DNA of 64,000 nucleotides. Origin: Candidatus Merdisoma merdipullorum (GTDB lineage: Bacteria; Bacillota; Clostridia; Lachnospirales; Lachnospiraceae). Position 1 is the first letter of the stretch. Every line of letters starts with the position of its first letter. The notes under the pieces were generated by a model, which did not search any database, was not told where the DNA came from, and saw only the letters and a list, made by a program, of their open reading frames with translations. Below are positions 1 through 9,915 of this stretch, one piece after another. Location: the NCBI GenBank assembly GCA_018715645.1, contig DVLE01000084.1, positions 1-64,000 on the forward strand, given 5' to 3'. Both the position numbers and the translations under genes were made by a program.

Positions 1-800
1 TTGATAAAAAGAGGGAGAGGGAGGCTCTGTGGACCGCAGACCCTTTATTTTGGGCGCGTCACGCGCCAGTGCTGTTTCCGTTCGTGGGAAAGGTGAGCGG
101 AGGCTTCTATATATATGAAGGAAAGAAATACCCCATGGGACAGCATGGCTTCGCAAGAGACCGGAAGTTTGCGTGTACAGAGAGCGGAGAAGATTTTGTG
201 ACGCACAGACTCGTGTCGGACGAGGAGAGCAGAAAAGTTTACCCCTTCGACTTTGTACTGGAGATCACGCATAAAATAAAAGGAAACTGTGTAACAGTAG
301 AATGGAAGGTGGAAAATACGGGAGAGAAGCGGATGTACTTTTCTATCGGAGGACATCCGGGCTTTTGTATCACGCAGCAGGAAGGCTGCGGTCTGGTCTT
401 TGACGGGAAGGAAAGCCTGGAACGCGTGGCGATAGATCTGGCTACGGCCGGCGTGGACGCGGAACATCCGGAGACGTTGCCGCTTCAGAACGGCGTTTAT
501 ACTGTAGACGTCCATACCTTTGACAAAGACGCCCTGATTTTTGACCATGGCCAGGTTAAGAAAGTGGGCCTGGTGGATTCGGATGGGACGAGGCTGGTGA
601 CGCTTTGCTGTCCGGATGCTCTGAGCGTGGGAATCTGGGCTCCGGCGGGTGGAAAGGCGCCGTTTATCTGTCTGGAACCTTGGATTGGCAGATGCGATAA
701 TATGGGCTTTGAAGGGGAACTGAAGGATAAGTTTGACGAGCAGAGCCTGGAACCGGGCGGACGCTTCCTGTCGTCTTATGATATTTTGATTGGAGAATGA
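1..800 (+). CDS. Aldose 1-epimerase family protein (galactose mutarotase-like), 5' truncated by window edge
   Basis: Frame is open to the left edge (…ALWTADPLFWARHAPVLFPFVGKVSGG…); GGHPGF motif; TGA at 798-800. Confidence 0.8.
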   Translation, partial: DKKREREALWTADPLFWARHAPVLFPFVGKVSGGFYIYEGKKYPMGQHGFARDRKFACTESGEDFVTHRLVSDEESRKVYPFDFVLEITHKIKGNCVTVEWKVENTGEKRMYFSIGGHPGFCITQQEGCGLVFDGKESLERVAIDLATAGVDAEHPETLPLQNGVYTVDVHTFDKDALIFDHGQVKKVGLVDSDGTRLVTLCCPDALSVGIWAPAGGKAPFICLEPWIGRCDNMGFEGELKDKFDEQSLEPGGRFLSSYDILIGE

Positions 801-2272
801 GGATGAGAGCAGCAAGGGAACTGCTGAAAGATCTGGAATATGAGGTCTTAAGCGGAAGTATTGACGTAAATGTGAATGAACTCGTATACAACACGGCGAA
901 GGTTACAAAAGAGTGTATGTTCGTCTGTATCAAGGGGGCTTCCTTTGACAGCCATGAAGCTGCCGCGCAGGCGGCGGCAGGCGGAGCCGTCGTAATCGTG
1001 GCGGAGCGTCCTGTGGAGGCTCCGGCCGGAACCTGCGTGGTGCTGGTGAAGGACACCCGCTACGCGCTGGCGCTGATCTCAGCGGCTTATTTCGGCTATC
1101 CGGCCCGGAAGCTTAAAGTTATCGGCATTACCGGAACGAAGGGAAAGACGACTACGACCTTTATGATCCGTTCCATTCTGGAACACGCCGGGATCCGCAC
1201 AGGTCTTATCGGGACTATTGAGACGATCATCGGAGACCGCCATATTCCGGCCGGCAATACGACGCCGGAGTCTTATACGATTCAGGAATATTTCGCGGCC
1301 ATGGTGGAGGCAGGCTGCCAGGTCGTCGTGATGGAGGTATCCTCGCAGGGGCTGAAGCTTCACAGAACGGCCGGAATCCTGTTTGACATCGGAATCTTCA
1401 CGAATCTGGCTCCGGATCATATCGGTCCCAATGAACATGAGAGCTTTGAGGATTATCTGGAGTGCAAGAGCCGTCTGTTCCGTCAGTGCCGGATTGGAAT
1501 CGTAAATCTGGACGATGAGCATTGCGAACAGATTCTGGAAGGGCATACCTGCCAGGTGGAGACCTATGGATTTTCGGAAAAAGCAGATCTGCGCGCCTCC
1601 AATGTGGAGCTGGTAAGCCGTCCGGGCTTTTTGGGTGTGGCCTACCATGTATCCGGGCTTCTCGACCTGGATGTGGAGATCGATATGCCTGGAAGATTCA
1701 GCGTCTATAATTCTCTGGTGGCGATCGCGGTCTGCCGCCACTTTGAGATTTCCAAAGAGGATGTGCTGGAAGCCCTGGAAGTGGCTCAGACAAAGGGGCG
1801 GATTGAAAAAGTAAAGGTGTCGGATGACTTTACGCTGCTGATCGATTACGCGCACAACGCGATGAGCCTGGAAAGTCTTCTCACTACATTAAAGGAATAC
1901 CAGCCGAAGCGTCTGGTGTGTCTCTTTGGCTGCGGAGGAAACCGCTCCCGGATGCGGCGTTTTGAGATGGGAGAGGTGTCGGGACGCCTGGCGGATTTGA
2001 CTGTGATCACCTCAGACAATCCTCGTTTTGAGGAACCGCAGGCTATCATCGACGACATCAAGACAGGGATCAGCAAGACGACAGGAAAGTATATCGAGAT
2101 CGTCGATCGCAAGGAAGCGATTCGCTATGTGATAGAGCATGGACAGCCAGGCGATGTGATTGTTCTGGCTGGGAAGGGACACGAAGATTATCAGGAAATC
2201 CGGGGCGTCAAGTATCCGATGGATGAGCGGGTGCTGATCCGGGAGGTCCTTGAGGAGCTGGGAAGAAAGTGA
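797..2272 (+). CDS. murE: UDP-N-acetylmuramoyl-tripeptide synthetase MurE
   Basis: GITGTKGKTTTTFMI ATP-binding motif, Mur ligase domains, DNPRFEEP motif (DNPR is typical of meso-DAP-specific MurE). ATGA overlap with upstream gene. Confidence 0.93.
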   Translation: MRMRAARELLKDLEYEVLSGSIDVNVNELVYNTAKVTKECMFVCIKGASFDSHEAAAQAAAGGAVVIVAERPVEAPAGTCVVLVKDTRYALALISAAYFGYPARKLKVIGITGTKGKTTTTFMIRSILEHAGIRTGLIGTIETIIGDRHIPAGNTTPESYTIQEYFAAMVEAGCQVVVMEVSSQGLKLHRTAGILFDIGIFTNLAPDHIGPNEHESFEDYLECKSRLFRQCRIGIVNLDDEHCEQILEGHTCQVETYGFSEKADLRASNVELVSRPGFLGVAYHVSGLLDLDVEIDMPGRFSVYNSLVAIAVCRHFEISKEDVLEALEVAQTKGRIEKVKVSDDFTLLIDYAHNAMSLESLLTTLKEYQPKRLVCLFGCGGNRSRMRRFEMGEVSGRLADLTVITSDNPRFEEPQAIIDDIKTGISKTTGKYIEIVDRKEAIRYVIEHGQPGDVIVLAGKGHEDYQEIRGVKYPMDERVLIREVLEELGRK

Positions 2273-4536
2273 AATATGCCAATGTGATCGTGGACATTTC
2301 CCTGGATAAGCTGGACCGGACCTTTCAGTACCGGGTGCCGGCAGAACTTGAGGACGCGCTTGGCGTCGGTATGCAGGTGCTGGTCCCTTTTGGCAACGGC
2401 AGCCGCCGGCTTACGGCCTATGTGGTGGAGCTGACGGATGTGTGCGAATGGGAGCCGGAACGGGTGAAAGACATCATCGGGATCGCGGAAAAGGGAATAC
2501 GTCTGGAAGGACAGCTTATCGCGCTGGCCTCCTGGATGCGCCGGATGTATGGCTCCACGATGAACCAGGCGCTGAAGACTGTACTGCCGGTCCGCAGAGC
2601 CGTTCAGGAAAAGGTGAAGAAAAGCATCGTCCTGGCGGTTCCCAGGGAGGAAGCAGCGGGCAGCCTTAAGATTTTTGAAAAAAAGAATCAGAAGGCCAGA
2701 ATGCGGCTCATGGAGGCTCTTTTGAATGCGGAACCGGATGGAAATGGACTGGATTACAGCGGCGCGCTGAAGGAGCTTGGGATCACAGCCCAGACCATTA
2801 AGCCTCTGGCAGAGATGGGACTTGTCCGGGTGGAGGCGGATACGATATTCCGGAATCCGGTAAAGCCCTCGGAGGTACAGGCGCATCCTGTGATCTTGTA
2901 TCCCAGGCAGCAGGCGGTGGTGGACGGGATTCTCTCCCGCGCGGCAGCGGGCGATAAAAGGCCGTCTTTGATTCACGGCGTTACAGGAAGCGGCAAGACG
3001 GAGATCTATATGGAACTCATTGCCGCTGTTCTGGAGGCGGGAAAGCAGGCCATCGTCCTGATTCCGGAGATTGCGCTGACCTTTCAGACCGTACTCCGGT
3101 TTTATAAAAGGTTCGGCGATCAGGTGTCGATTATGCACTCCCGGCTATCAGCCGGCGAGCGGTACGATCAGTTTGAAAGAGCCAGAAAGGGAGAGGTTCG
3201 GGTGATGATCGGACCGCGTTCGGCTTTATTTACACCTTTTGACAGACTTGGAATCATTGTGATAGATGAGGAACATGAGGGAAGCTACAAGAGCGAGACA
3301 GTGCCGCGCTATCATGCGCGGGAGACGGCCATAGAACGCGCGCGCATGAGCGGAGCGTTCGTAGTGCTTGGCTCGGCCACACCCTCGGTGGATTCGTATG
3401 AAAAAGCACGGATTGGGGATTATCAGTTATATGAGCTTCCGGTTCGTGTGCCGGGACGCAAGCTTCCGGAGACGGAGATCGTGGATCTCCGCGAAGAACT
3501 GAGAATGGGAAATCGTTCCATTTTCAGCGCGCGGCTTGAGGAACTCATCAGAGACAGGCTTTCTAAAAAGCAGCAGGTCATGCTTTTTATCAATCGCCGG
3601 GGCTATGCGGGCTTTGTTTCTTGCAGAGCCTGCGGACATGTGATAAAATGTCCACATTGTGATGTGTCTTTATCCCTGCACAGGGGAGGCCGGATGGTCT
3701 GCCATTACTGCGGCTACCAGAGACCGGCGGAGAAAAAATGCCCTTCCTGCGGTTCCTCTTATATCGGAGCTTTCCGGGCCGGAACCCAGCAGGTGACAGA
3801 GCTTGTGCAGAAGGAATTTCCGGGTGTGCGGGTGCTGCGGATGGATTTTGACACGACAAAGCAAAAGGGAGGCCATGAGCAGATTCTGGAAGCCTTTTCC
3901 CGCGGGGAGGCGGACGTCCTTGTGGGAACCCAGATGATAGTAAAAGGGCATGATTTTCCGGGAGTGACGCTTGTGGGAATCCTGGCGGCGGATCTGTCTC
4001 TTTACGCGGGTGATTTCCATGCTTCTGAGCGAACCTTTCAGCTTCTCACACAGGCGGCTGGAAGGGCGGGACGGGGAGATGAAAGCGGAATCGCTGTCAT
4101 ACAGACCTACAGTCCCGATCACTACAGTGTGAAAGCGGCTGCGGCCCAGGATTACAAGAGCTTTTTTGAACAGGAAATGGCTTACCGGAGGCTTATGAAC
4201 TATCCTCCGGCCGCACATCTTCTGGCCCTGTATATGATGTCCGGACAGGAGGCGGCGCTGGAAGAAGGAGCGGAGCTTATCCGAAGTCTTACCTTTGAGG
4301 CTGTGCGCAGGCTTCAGAAGCATGAGGGGAAGGGCGCGGATATTCAGGTGATTGGTCCTGCGGAGGCAGGGCTCGCGAAGCTGAAGGATGTATACCGGAA
4401 GGTTTTGTATCTGAAATGCGGGGATCTTTCCGTACTGCTCGCCTGGAAGGAGAGCATGGAAGCGGAGTTTGGCAGAGAGGAAAGGCTCCGGGCTTTAAAT
4501 ATACAGTTTGATATGGATCCTGTGAATCCATTTTAA
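2269..4536 (+). CDS. priA: Primosomal protein N' (replication restart helicase PriA)
   Basis: GVTGSGKTEIYM Walker A, DEEHEGSYK, Zn-binding cysteines (CRACGHVIKCPHCDVSL…CHYCG…CPSCGS). GTG start. Confidence 0.95.
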   Translation: MKYANVIVDISLDKLDRTFQYRVPAELEDALGVGMQVLVPFGNGSRRLTAYVVELTDVCEWEPERVKDIIGIAEKGIRLEGQLIALASWMRRMYGSTMNQALKTVLPVRRAVQEKVKKSIVLAVPREEAAGSLKIFEKKNQKARMRLMEALLNAEPDGNGLDYSGALKELGITAQTIKPLAEMGLVRVEADTIFRNPVKPSEVQAHPVILYPRQQAVVDGILSRAAAGDKRPSLIHGVTGSGKTEIYMELIAAVLEAGKQAIVLIPEIALTFQTVLRFYKRFGDQVSIMHSRLSAGERYDQFERARKGEVRVMIGPRSALFTPFDRLGIIVIDEEHEGSYKSETVPRYHARETAIERARMSGAFVVLGSATPSVDSYEKARIGDYQLYELPVRVPGRKLPETEIVDLREELRMGNRSIFSARLEELIRDRLSKKQQVMLFINRRGYAGFVSCRACGHVIKCPHCDVSLSLHRGGRMVCHYCGYQRPAEKKCPSCGSSYIGAFRAGTQQVTELVQKEFPGVRVLRMDFDTTKQKGGHEQILEAFSRGEADVLVGTQMIVKGHDFPGVTLVGILAADLSLYAGDFHASERTFQLLTQAAGRAGRGDESGIAVIQTYSPDHYSVKAAAAQDYKSFFEQEMAYRRLMNYPPAAHLLALYMMSGQEAALEEGAELIRSLTFEAVRRLQKHEGKGADIQVIGPAEAGLAKLKDVYRKVLYLKCGDLSVLLAWKESMEAEFGREERLRALNIQFDMDPVNPF

Positions 4537-4553
4537 TACGGGAGGAAAAGAAA

Positions 4554-5033
4554 ATGGCGATTAGAAATATCAGAGAACTGGGAGACGATATTCTCAGGAA
4601 AAACTGCCGGGAGGTCAGGGAGATGACGCCCCGGCTGCGTGAGCTTATCGGGGATATGTATGATACGATGTACGAGGCTCAGGGCGTGGGACTTGCGGCT
4701 CCTCAGGTGGGAATCCTGAAGCGGATTGTCGTGATTGATGTGGACGGAACGCCCTATACCATGATCAATCCCAGGATTTTGGAGAGCCGGGATACGCAGA
4801 CGGGAAGCGAGGGCTGCTTAAGCGTACCGGGCAAGGCAGGAATTGTGACGCGTCCGGCTTATGTGAAAGCGGAAGCGTGGAACGAGGATATGGAACGGTA
4901 TGAGGTAGAGGCGGAGGGACTTCTTGCCCGCGCTATCTGCCATGAGCTTGATCATCTGGACGGCGTGATGTACGTGGATCTGGTGGAAGGAGACATCTAC
5001 GACGTGGAAGCCGCAGAGGAAGACGAGGAGTGA
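4554..5033 (+). CDS. def: Peptide deformylase
   Basis: GVGLAAPQVG, EGCLSVPG, HELDHLDG motifs. Confidence 0.96.
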   Translation: MAIRNIRELGDDILRKNCREVREMTPRLRELIGDMYDTMYEAQGVGLAAPQVGILKRIVVIDVDGTPYTMINPRILESRDTQTGSEGCLSVPGKAGIVTRPAYVKAEAWNEDMERYEVEAEGLLARAICHELDHLDGVMYVDLVEGDIYDVEAAEEDEE

Positions 5034-5037
5034 CAGC

Positions 5038-5973
5038 ATGAAAATTATTTTTATGGGAACGCCGGATTTTTCGGTGGGAACATTGGAGGCTTTGGCGGAC
5101 GCAGGCCATGAGATTACGCTGGTGGTGTCCCAGCCGGATAAGCCAAAGGGACGGGGCCATGAGCTGATGCCTACGGCGGTTAAGACCGCGGCTTTGAAGC
5201 GTGGGCTCAGAGTGTTCCAGCCAAAGCGGCTGCGGGATCCGGAGACGGTACGTGTGCTTCAGGAGACTCCGGCTGATGTGATTGTGGTGATTGCCTTTGG
5301 ACAGATTGTTCCGGCAGAGATTCTTCATATGAAGAAATATGGCTGCATCAATGTTCACGGCTCTCTGCTTCCCAAGTACCGGGGGGCAGCGCCGATTCAG
5401 TGGGCCGTCATCGACGGAGAAAAGGAAAGCGGCGTCACGATTATGCAGATGGACGAAGGCCTGGATACCGGCGATATGCTTCTGAAAGGAAGCGTGGAAC
5501 TAGATCCCAAGGAGACCAGCGGCAGTCTGTTTGAAAAGCTCTCGAAGCTTGGAGCGGATCTTTGTGTGGAAGCTCTGGAAAAGCTGGAAAAGGGAGAGCT
5601 GAAGCCCGAAAAGCAGGGAGAGACCACGACGGAGTACGCAAAAATGCTTACGAAGGAGATGGGAGAGCTTGATTTTTCCAGAAGCGCCGCCGCGCTGGAG
5701 CGTCTGATTCGGGGACTGAATCCCTGGCCCAGCGCGTATACGAGACTTGGAGACAAGACGTTAAAAATATGGGCGGCGGACGTATGCGAGAGGAAGGATG
5801 AGGGCGCCGCCTGCGGGGAGATAACAGAGGTGACCAAGGAAGCCTTCTGTGTGGCCTGCGGCGAGGGAGCGTTGAAGATCACAGAACTTCAGCTTCAGGG
5901 GAAAAAACGAATGGATACTGCGTCATTTTTAAGAGGCTTCCGCCTGGAGGCGGGAACAAGGCTTGGAAAGTGA
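5038..5973 (+). CDS. fmt: Methionyl-tRNA formyltransferase
   Basis: MKIIFMGTPDFSV, NVHGSLLPKYRGAAPIQWA motifs. Confidence 0.96.
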   Translation: MKIIFMGTPDFSVGTLEALADAGHEITLVVSQPDKPKGRGHELMPTAVKTAALKRGLRVFQPKRLRDPETVRVLQETPADVIVVIAFGQIVPAEILHMKKYGCINVHGSLLPKYRGAAPIQWAVIDGEKESGVTIMQMDEGLDTGDMLLKGSVELDPKETSGSLFEKLSKLGADLCVEALEKLEKGELKPEKQGETTTEYAKMLTKEMGELDFSRSAAALERLIRGLNPWPSAYTRLGDKTLKIWAADVCERKDEGAACGEITEVTKEAFCVACGEGALKITELQLQGKKRMDTASFLRGFRLEAGTRLGK

Positions 5974-5987
5974 GGAGATGAGCGTCT

Positions 5988-6698
5988 ATGCCTTATGGTT
6001 ACGGTTATTACTACTATTTTGATCCAACGTATATTCTGATTATTATCGGCGTTGTAATTTCCCTGTGGGCTTCGGCCAGGGTAAAGACCACCTACGCGAA
6101 ATACAGCAGGGTACGAAGCATGTCAGGGCTTACGGGAGCTCAGGCGGCGGAGAGGATCCTGCATTCTGCGGGAATCTATGATGTGCGGATCGAGCATGTT
6201 TCAGGTAATCTGACTGACCATTACGATCCCAAAAACCGGGTGCTGCGCCTGTCGGATTCTGTCTACAATTCCGCGTCCGTAGCGGCAGTCGGTGTGGCGG
6301 CTCATGAGTGCGGCCATGCGGTTCAGGATCAGAAGGACTATGCTCCTTTGCGTTTTCGCAATTCTCTGGTTCCAGTGGCAAATTTCGGAACAATGATGGC
6401 CTGGCCGATTATTTTAATAGGAATCATTTTTGCCAGCAGTCAGTTTTTGATTGATCTGGGTATTCTGCTTTTTTCCCTGGGCGTGCTGTTTCAGCTCGTG
6501 ACGCTGCCGGTGGAATTTAACGCTTCCAACCGGGCGATTCAGATTCTGGGAAATACAGGCATTCTTTACGAGGAAGAACTGAGACAGACGAAAAAGGTAT
6601 TGAGCGCGGCGGCTATGACCTATGTGGCAGCGGCGGCGGCTTCTATTCTGTCTCTACTTCGTCTGCTCATACTGTTCGGAGGACGGGATCGTGACTAA
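5988..6698 (+). CDS. Neutral zinc metallopeptidase, YugP-like membrane protein
   Basis: AAHECGHAVQ zinc-binding motif with TM segments; conserved position after fmt. Confidence 0.85.
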   Translation: MPYGYGYYYYFDPTYILIIIGVVISLWASARVKTTYAKYSRVRSMSGLTGAQAAERILHSAGIYDVRIEHVSGNLTDHYDPKNRVLRLSDSVYNSASVAAVGVAAHECGHAVQDQKDYAPLRFRNSLVPVANFGTMMAWPIILIGIIFASSQFLIDLGILLFSLGVLFQLVTLPVEFNASNRAIQILGNTGILYEEELRQTKKVLSAAAMTYVAAAAASILSLLRLLILFGGRDRD

Positions 6699-8097
6699 GG
6701 GGACGAATATCCGGGGACTCGCTCTGGGCGTACTGCTGGAGGTGTCGGGCGGCATGGAGTACAGCCATGTCGCCCTTCGGAATGTTCTGGAAAAATATCA
6801 ATATCTGGAAAAACAGGAACGCGCTTTTCTGACGCGGCTGGTGGAAGGTACCCTGGAGCGGCGTATCTGGCTGGATTATGTGATCGATCAGTTTTCCAGT
6901 GTCAAGGTCAGAAAGCAAAAGCCGGTGATTCGGGAAATTCTGCGTCTGTCCGTATATCAGCTTCAGTTCATGGACAGCGTACCGGACGCGGCGGTTGTGA
7001 GCGAGGCGGTAAAGCTTGCGGAAAAAAAGGGCTTTCGTCAGCTAAAAGGCTTTGTAAACGGGGTTCTGCGGAATGTCGCGAGAAATCTGACGGAACTTAA
7101 ATACCCTCCCAGAGAGCAAACTCTTTCGTATCTGTCCGTGCGCTATTCCATGCCGGAATGGATTGTGGAAGACTGGATCTTGGCCTACGGGGAGGAAACG
7201 GTCAAGCGGATGCTGGCTGCTTTCTATGAAAACCGTCCGACGACCATCCGGGTAAACGAAAGCCGCACAACGCCGGAGGAGCTTAAGGCAAAACTTCTCC
7301 GGCGCGGCGTAAACGTAAGTCAGGCTCCTTATCTGCCGTGCGCGCTTCAGATAGAAGGGTACGATTATCTGGGCGTTCTCCCTGAGTTCCGGGAAGGTTT
7401 GTTTCAGGTGCAGGATGTAAGCTCCATGCTGGCCGTGGAAGCGGCAGGCGTGAAGCCGGGGGATTACTGCATCGACGTCTGCGCGGCTCCCGGAGGAAAG
7501 AGCCTCTATCTGGCAGAGAAGACGGGAGAAAAGGGCCTGGTGGACGCAAGGGATCTGACGGAGTACAAAGCAGAGCTTATCCGGGAGAACGCGGAGCGTC
7601 TTCAGGCGGAGAACATAAAAGTATCAGTCCGGGATGCCTGTGTGCCGGATAAGGCGTCAGAAGGTCAGGCAGACGTTCTGCTTGCGGATCTTCCCTGTTC
7701 TGGCCTGGGAGTGCTGGGAAAGAAGACGGATCTCAAATACAGAATGAGCCGGGAGCAGCAGCAGGAACTGGCAGCTTTGCAGCGGAAAATTTTGAGCGTC
7801 GTGCAGGCATATGTAAAGCCTGGCGGCATATTGATTTACAGTACCTGTACGATCTGTCAGGCGGAGAATGAAGAAAATGTACGCTGGTTTCTGGAACAGT
7901 ATCCCTACGAGGCCGTTTCTATGGAGGACTGTCTGCCGGAGGAACTGCTGCGGGAGCTTTCACGGCAGCAGGAGGAAAAGCCTGGCGCCGGACTTCAGAA
8001 AAACACAGTACGGCAGGGGTATCTCCAGCTTCTTCCGGGAGTGCAGCGCTGCGACGGTTTTTTTATCGCAAAGTTCAGAAGGAAAATCGGGGAATAA
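6691..8097 (+). CDS. rsmB: 16S rRNA (cytosine967-C5)-methyltransferase RsmB
   Basis: NusB-like N-terminus, DVCAAPGGKSLYLAE, ADLPCSGLGVLGKK, STCT motifs; likely GTG start at 6691 (the ORF track extends further upstream). Confidence 0.92.
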   Translation: MTKGTNIRGLALGVLLEVSGGMEYSHVALRNVLEKYQYLEKQERAFLTRLVEGTLERRIWLDYVIDQFSSVKVRKQKPVIREILRLSVYQLQFMDSVPDAAVVSEAVKLAEKKGFRQLKGFVNGVLRNVARNLTELKYPPREQTLSYLSVRYSMPEWIVEDWILAYGEETVKRMLAAFYENRPTTIRVNESRTTPEELKAKLLRRGVNVSQAPYLPCALQIEGYDYLGVLPEFREGLFQVQDVSSMLAVEAAGVKPGDYCIDVCAAPGGKSLYLAEKTGEKGLVDARDLTEYKAELIRENAERLQAENIKVSVRDACVPDKASEGQADVLLADLPCSGLGVLGKKTDLKYRMSREQQQELAALQRKILSVVQAYVKPGGILIYSTCTICQAENEENVRWFLEQYPYEAVSMEDCLPEELLRELSRQQEEKPGAGLQKNTVRQGYLQLLPGVQRCDGFFIAKFRRKIGE

Positions 8098-8103
8098 ATC
8101 GTT

Positions 8104-9144
8104 ATGGATTTCAGAGACATTAAATCTCTTACGAGGGAAGAGCTTCGGGAAGAACTTCTGCGTAAAGGCGAAAAGGCCTTTCGGGCAGATCAGATCTACA
8201 GCTGGATGCACGAGAAGCTTGCCTCCGGCTTTCATGAAATGACGAATCTTTCCAGAACTTTAAGGGAAGCTCTGGAAAGAGAATATGAATACGTGAATCT
8301 GGAGATCGTAGAAGTACAGAGATCACGTTTGGACGGTACCTGTAAATATCTGTTCCGCCTGGCGGACGGCAATATGATAGAGAGTGTGCTGATGCGGTAT
8401 CATCACGGCAATTCCGTATGTATTTCTTCGCAGGCGGGCTGCCGTATGGGCTGCCGTTTCTGCGCCTCCACCATAGGAGGCCTTGTGCGGAATCTGCAGG
8501 CTTCGGAGATGCTGGATCAGATTTACCGGATACAAAAAGACAGCGGGGAACGTGTGTCAAACGTGGTCGTCATGGGAACCGGGGAACCGCTGGACAATTA
8601 TGAGAATCTGCTCCGTTTCCTGAAGATTCTGTCAGATGAGCATGGACTTCATATCAGCCAGCGGAATATCACTGTGTCCACCTGCGGGATCGCGCCCCGG
8701 ATTCGGGAGCTGGCAGAGGAGGACTTGTCCATCACACTGGCCCTGTCCCTGCACGCGGCTACTCAGGAGAAGCGGGAGGAGCTGATGCCGATAGCCCGGA
8801 AATACAAACTCCCGGAGGTGCTGGACGCCTGCGCGTATTATTATGACAAGACAGGACGAAGGCTGACCTTTGAGTACAGTCTGGTGGGCGGAGTGAACGA
8901 TCATCCGGAGGATGCAAGGCGTCTTTCAGCCCTTGCAAAGCCGCTTCACAGCCATATAAACCTGATTCCGGTGAATCCTGTGACAGAGCGGAAATACGTT
9001 CAGCCGGACAAAAAAGTTATCGGCAATTTCAAAAAGGAACTTGAAAAATACGGAATTAATGTTACTATTAGAAGGGAAATGGGGCGGGATATTGACGGCG
9101 CCTGCGGTCAGCTACGCAGGAGGTATCTCGAAACTGCCGAGTGA
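8104..9144 (+). CDS. rlmN: 23S rRNA (adenine2503-C2)-methyltransferase RlmN
   Basis: Radical SAM CxxxCxxC (CRMGCRFCAS), GTGEPLDNY, LALSLHA. Confidence 0.95.
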   Translation: MDFRDIKSLTREELREELLRKGEKAFRADQIYSWMHEKLASGFHEMTNLSRTLREALEREYEYVNLEIVEVQRSRLDGTCKYLFRLADGNMIESVLMRYHHGNSVCISSQAGCRMGCRFCASTIGGLVRNLQASEMLDQIYRIQKDSGERVSNVVVMGTGEPLDNYENLLRFLKILSDEHGLHISQRNITVSTCGIAPRIRELAEEDLSITLALSLHAATQEKREELMPIARKYKLPEVLDACAYYYDKTGRRLTFEYSLVGGVNDHPEDARRLSALAKPLHSHINLIPVNPVTERKYVQPDKKVIGNFKKELEKYGINVTIRREMGRDIDGACGQLRRRYLETAE

Positions 9145-9157
9145 AAGGAGGAGACGA

Positions 9158-9886
9158 ATGCTGAAAGCCTGGGGTATCAAGGATGTAGGGCGATGCCGAA
9201 GCATCAATCAGGATTATATCTTCGTATCAGAAGAACCCATGGGAAATCTGCCGAACCTGTTTCTGGTGGCAGACGGAATGGGCGGTCATAAAGCAGGCGA
9301 TCTGGCCTCCGAGTACACGGTTTCAAAGGTGTGCGAGGCAGTTACAAAGAGTATGCAGCAGATCCCGCTGCAGATTTTCAAGAGCGCATTTCAGTATGCA
9401 AATCAAAAGCTGATCGAGAAGGCGGGAGAATCCCCGGCCTACACGGGCATGGGAACGACGCTGGTGGCGGTTACGGTAAAGGCTGGGACCGCTTTTGTGG
9501 CAAATGTGGGGGACAGCCGCCTGTACAAGATTGGCGACAGGATCGAACAGATCACAGAGGATCATTCTCTGGTGGAAGAGATGGTCCGCATGGGAGAGAT
9601 TTCAAAAGAGGAGGCACGGAATCATCCCGAAAAGAATATTATCACAAGGGCAATCGGAGTGACTGAGACAGTGGAGCCGGACTATTTCGACACAAAGCTA
9701 GAGAGAGGCGAATGCCTCCTGCTGTGTTCGGATGGATTGAGCAACATGATAGAGGACGCACAGATTAAAAGAATTGTGAATCAAAGAACCGATGTCAGGT
9801 CCGCAGCCGAGGAACTGGTAAGAACAGCAAATCGGAACGGCGGAAAAGATAATATTGCAGTCGTACTGATTGAATGGAATGAGTAA
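9158..9886 (+). CDS. PP2C-family protein serine/threonine phosphatase (Stp/PrpC type)
   Basis: RSINQD, VADGMGGHKAGDLAS, VGDSRLY, CSDGLSNM motifs; start at ATG 9158 after AAAGGAGGAG. Confidence 0.93.
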   Translation: MLKAWGIKDVGRCRSINQDYIFVSEEPMGNLPNLFLVADGMGGHKAGDLASEYTVSKVCEAVTKSMQQIPLQIFKSAFQYANQKLIEKAGESPAYTGMGTTLVAVTVKAGTAFVANVGDSRLYKIGDRIEQITEDHSLVEEMVRMGEISKEEARNHPEKNIITRAIGVTETVEPDYFDTKLERGECLLLCSDGLSNMIEDAQIKRIVNQRTDVRSAAEELVRTANRNGGKDNIAVVLIEWNE

Positions 9887-9915
9887 AACGGAATCAGGGA
9901 TGATGAGGTGATAAA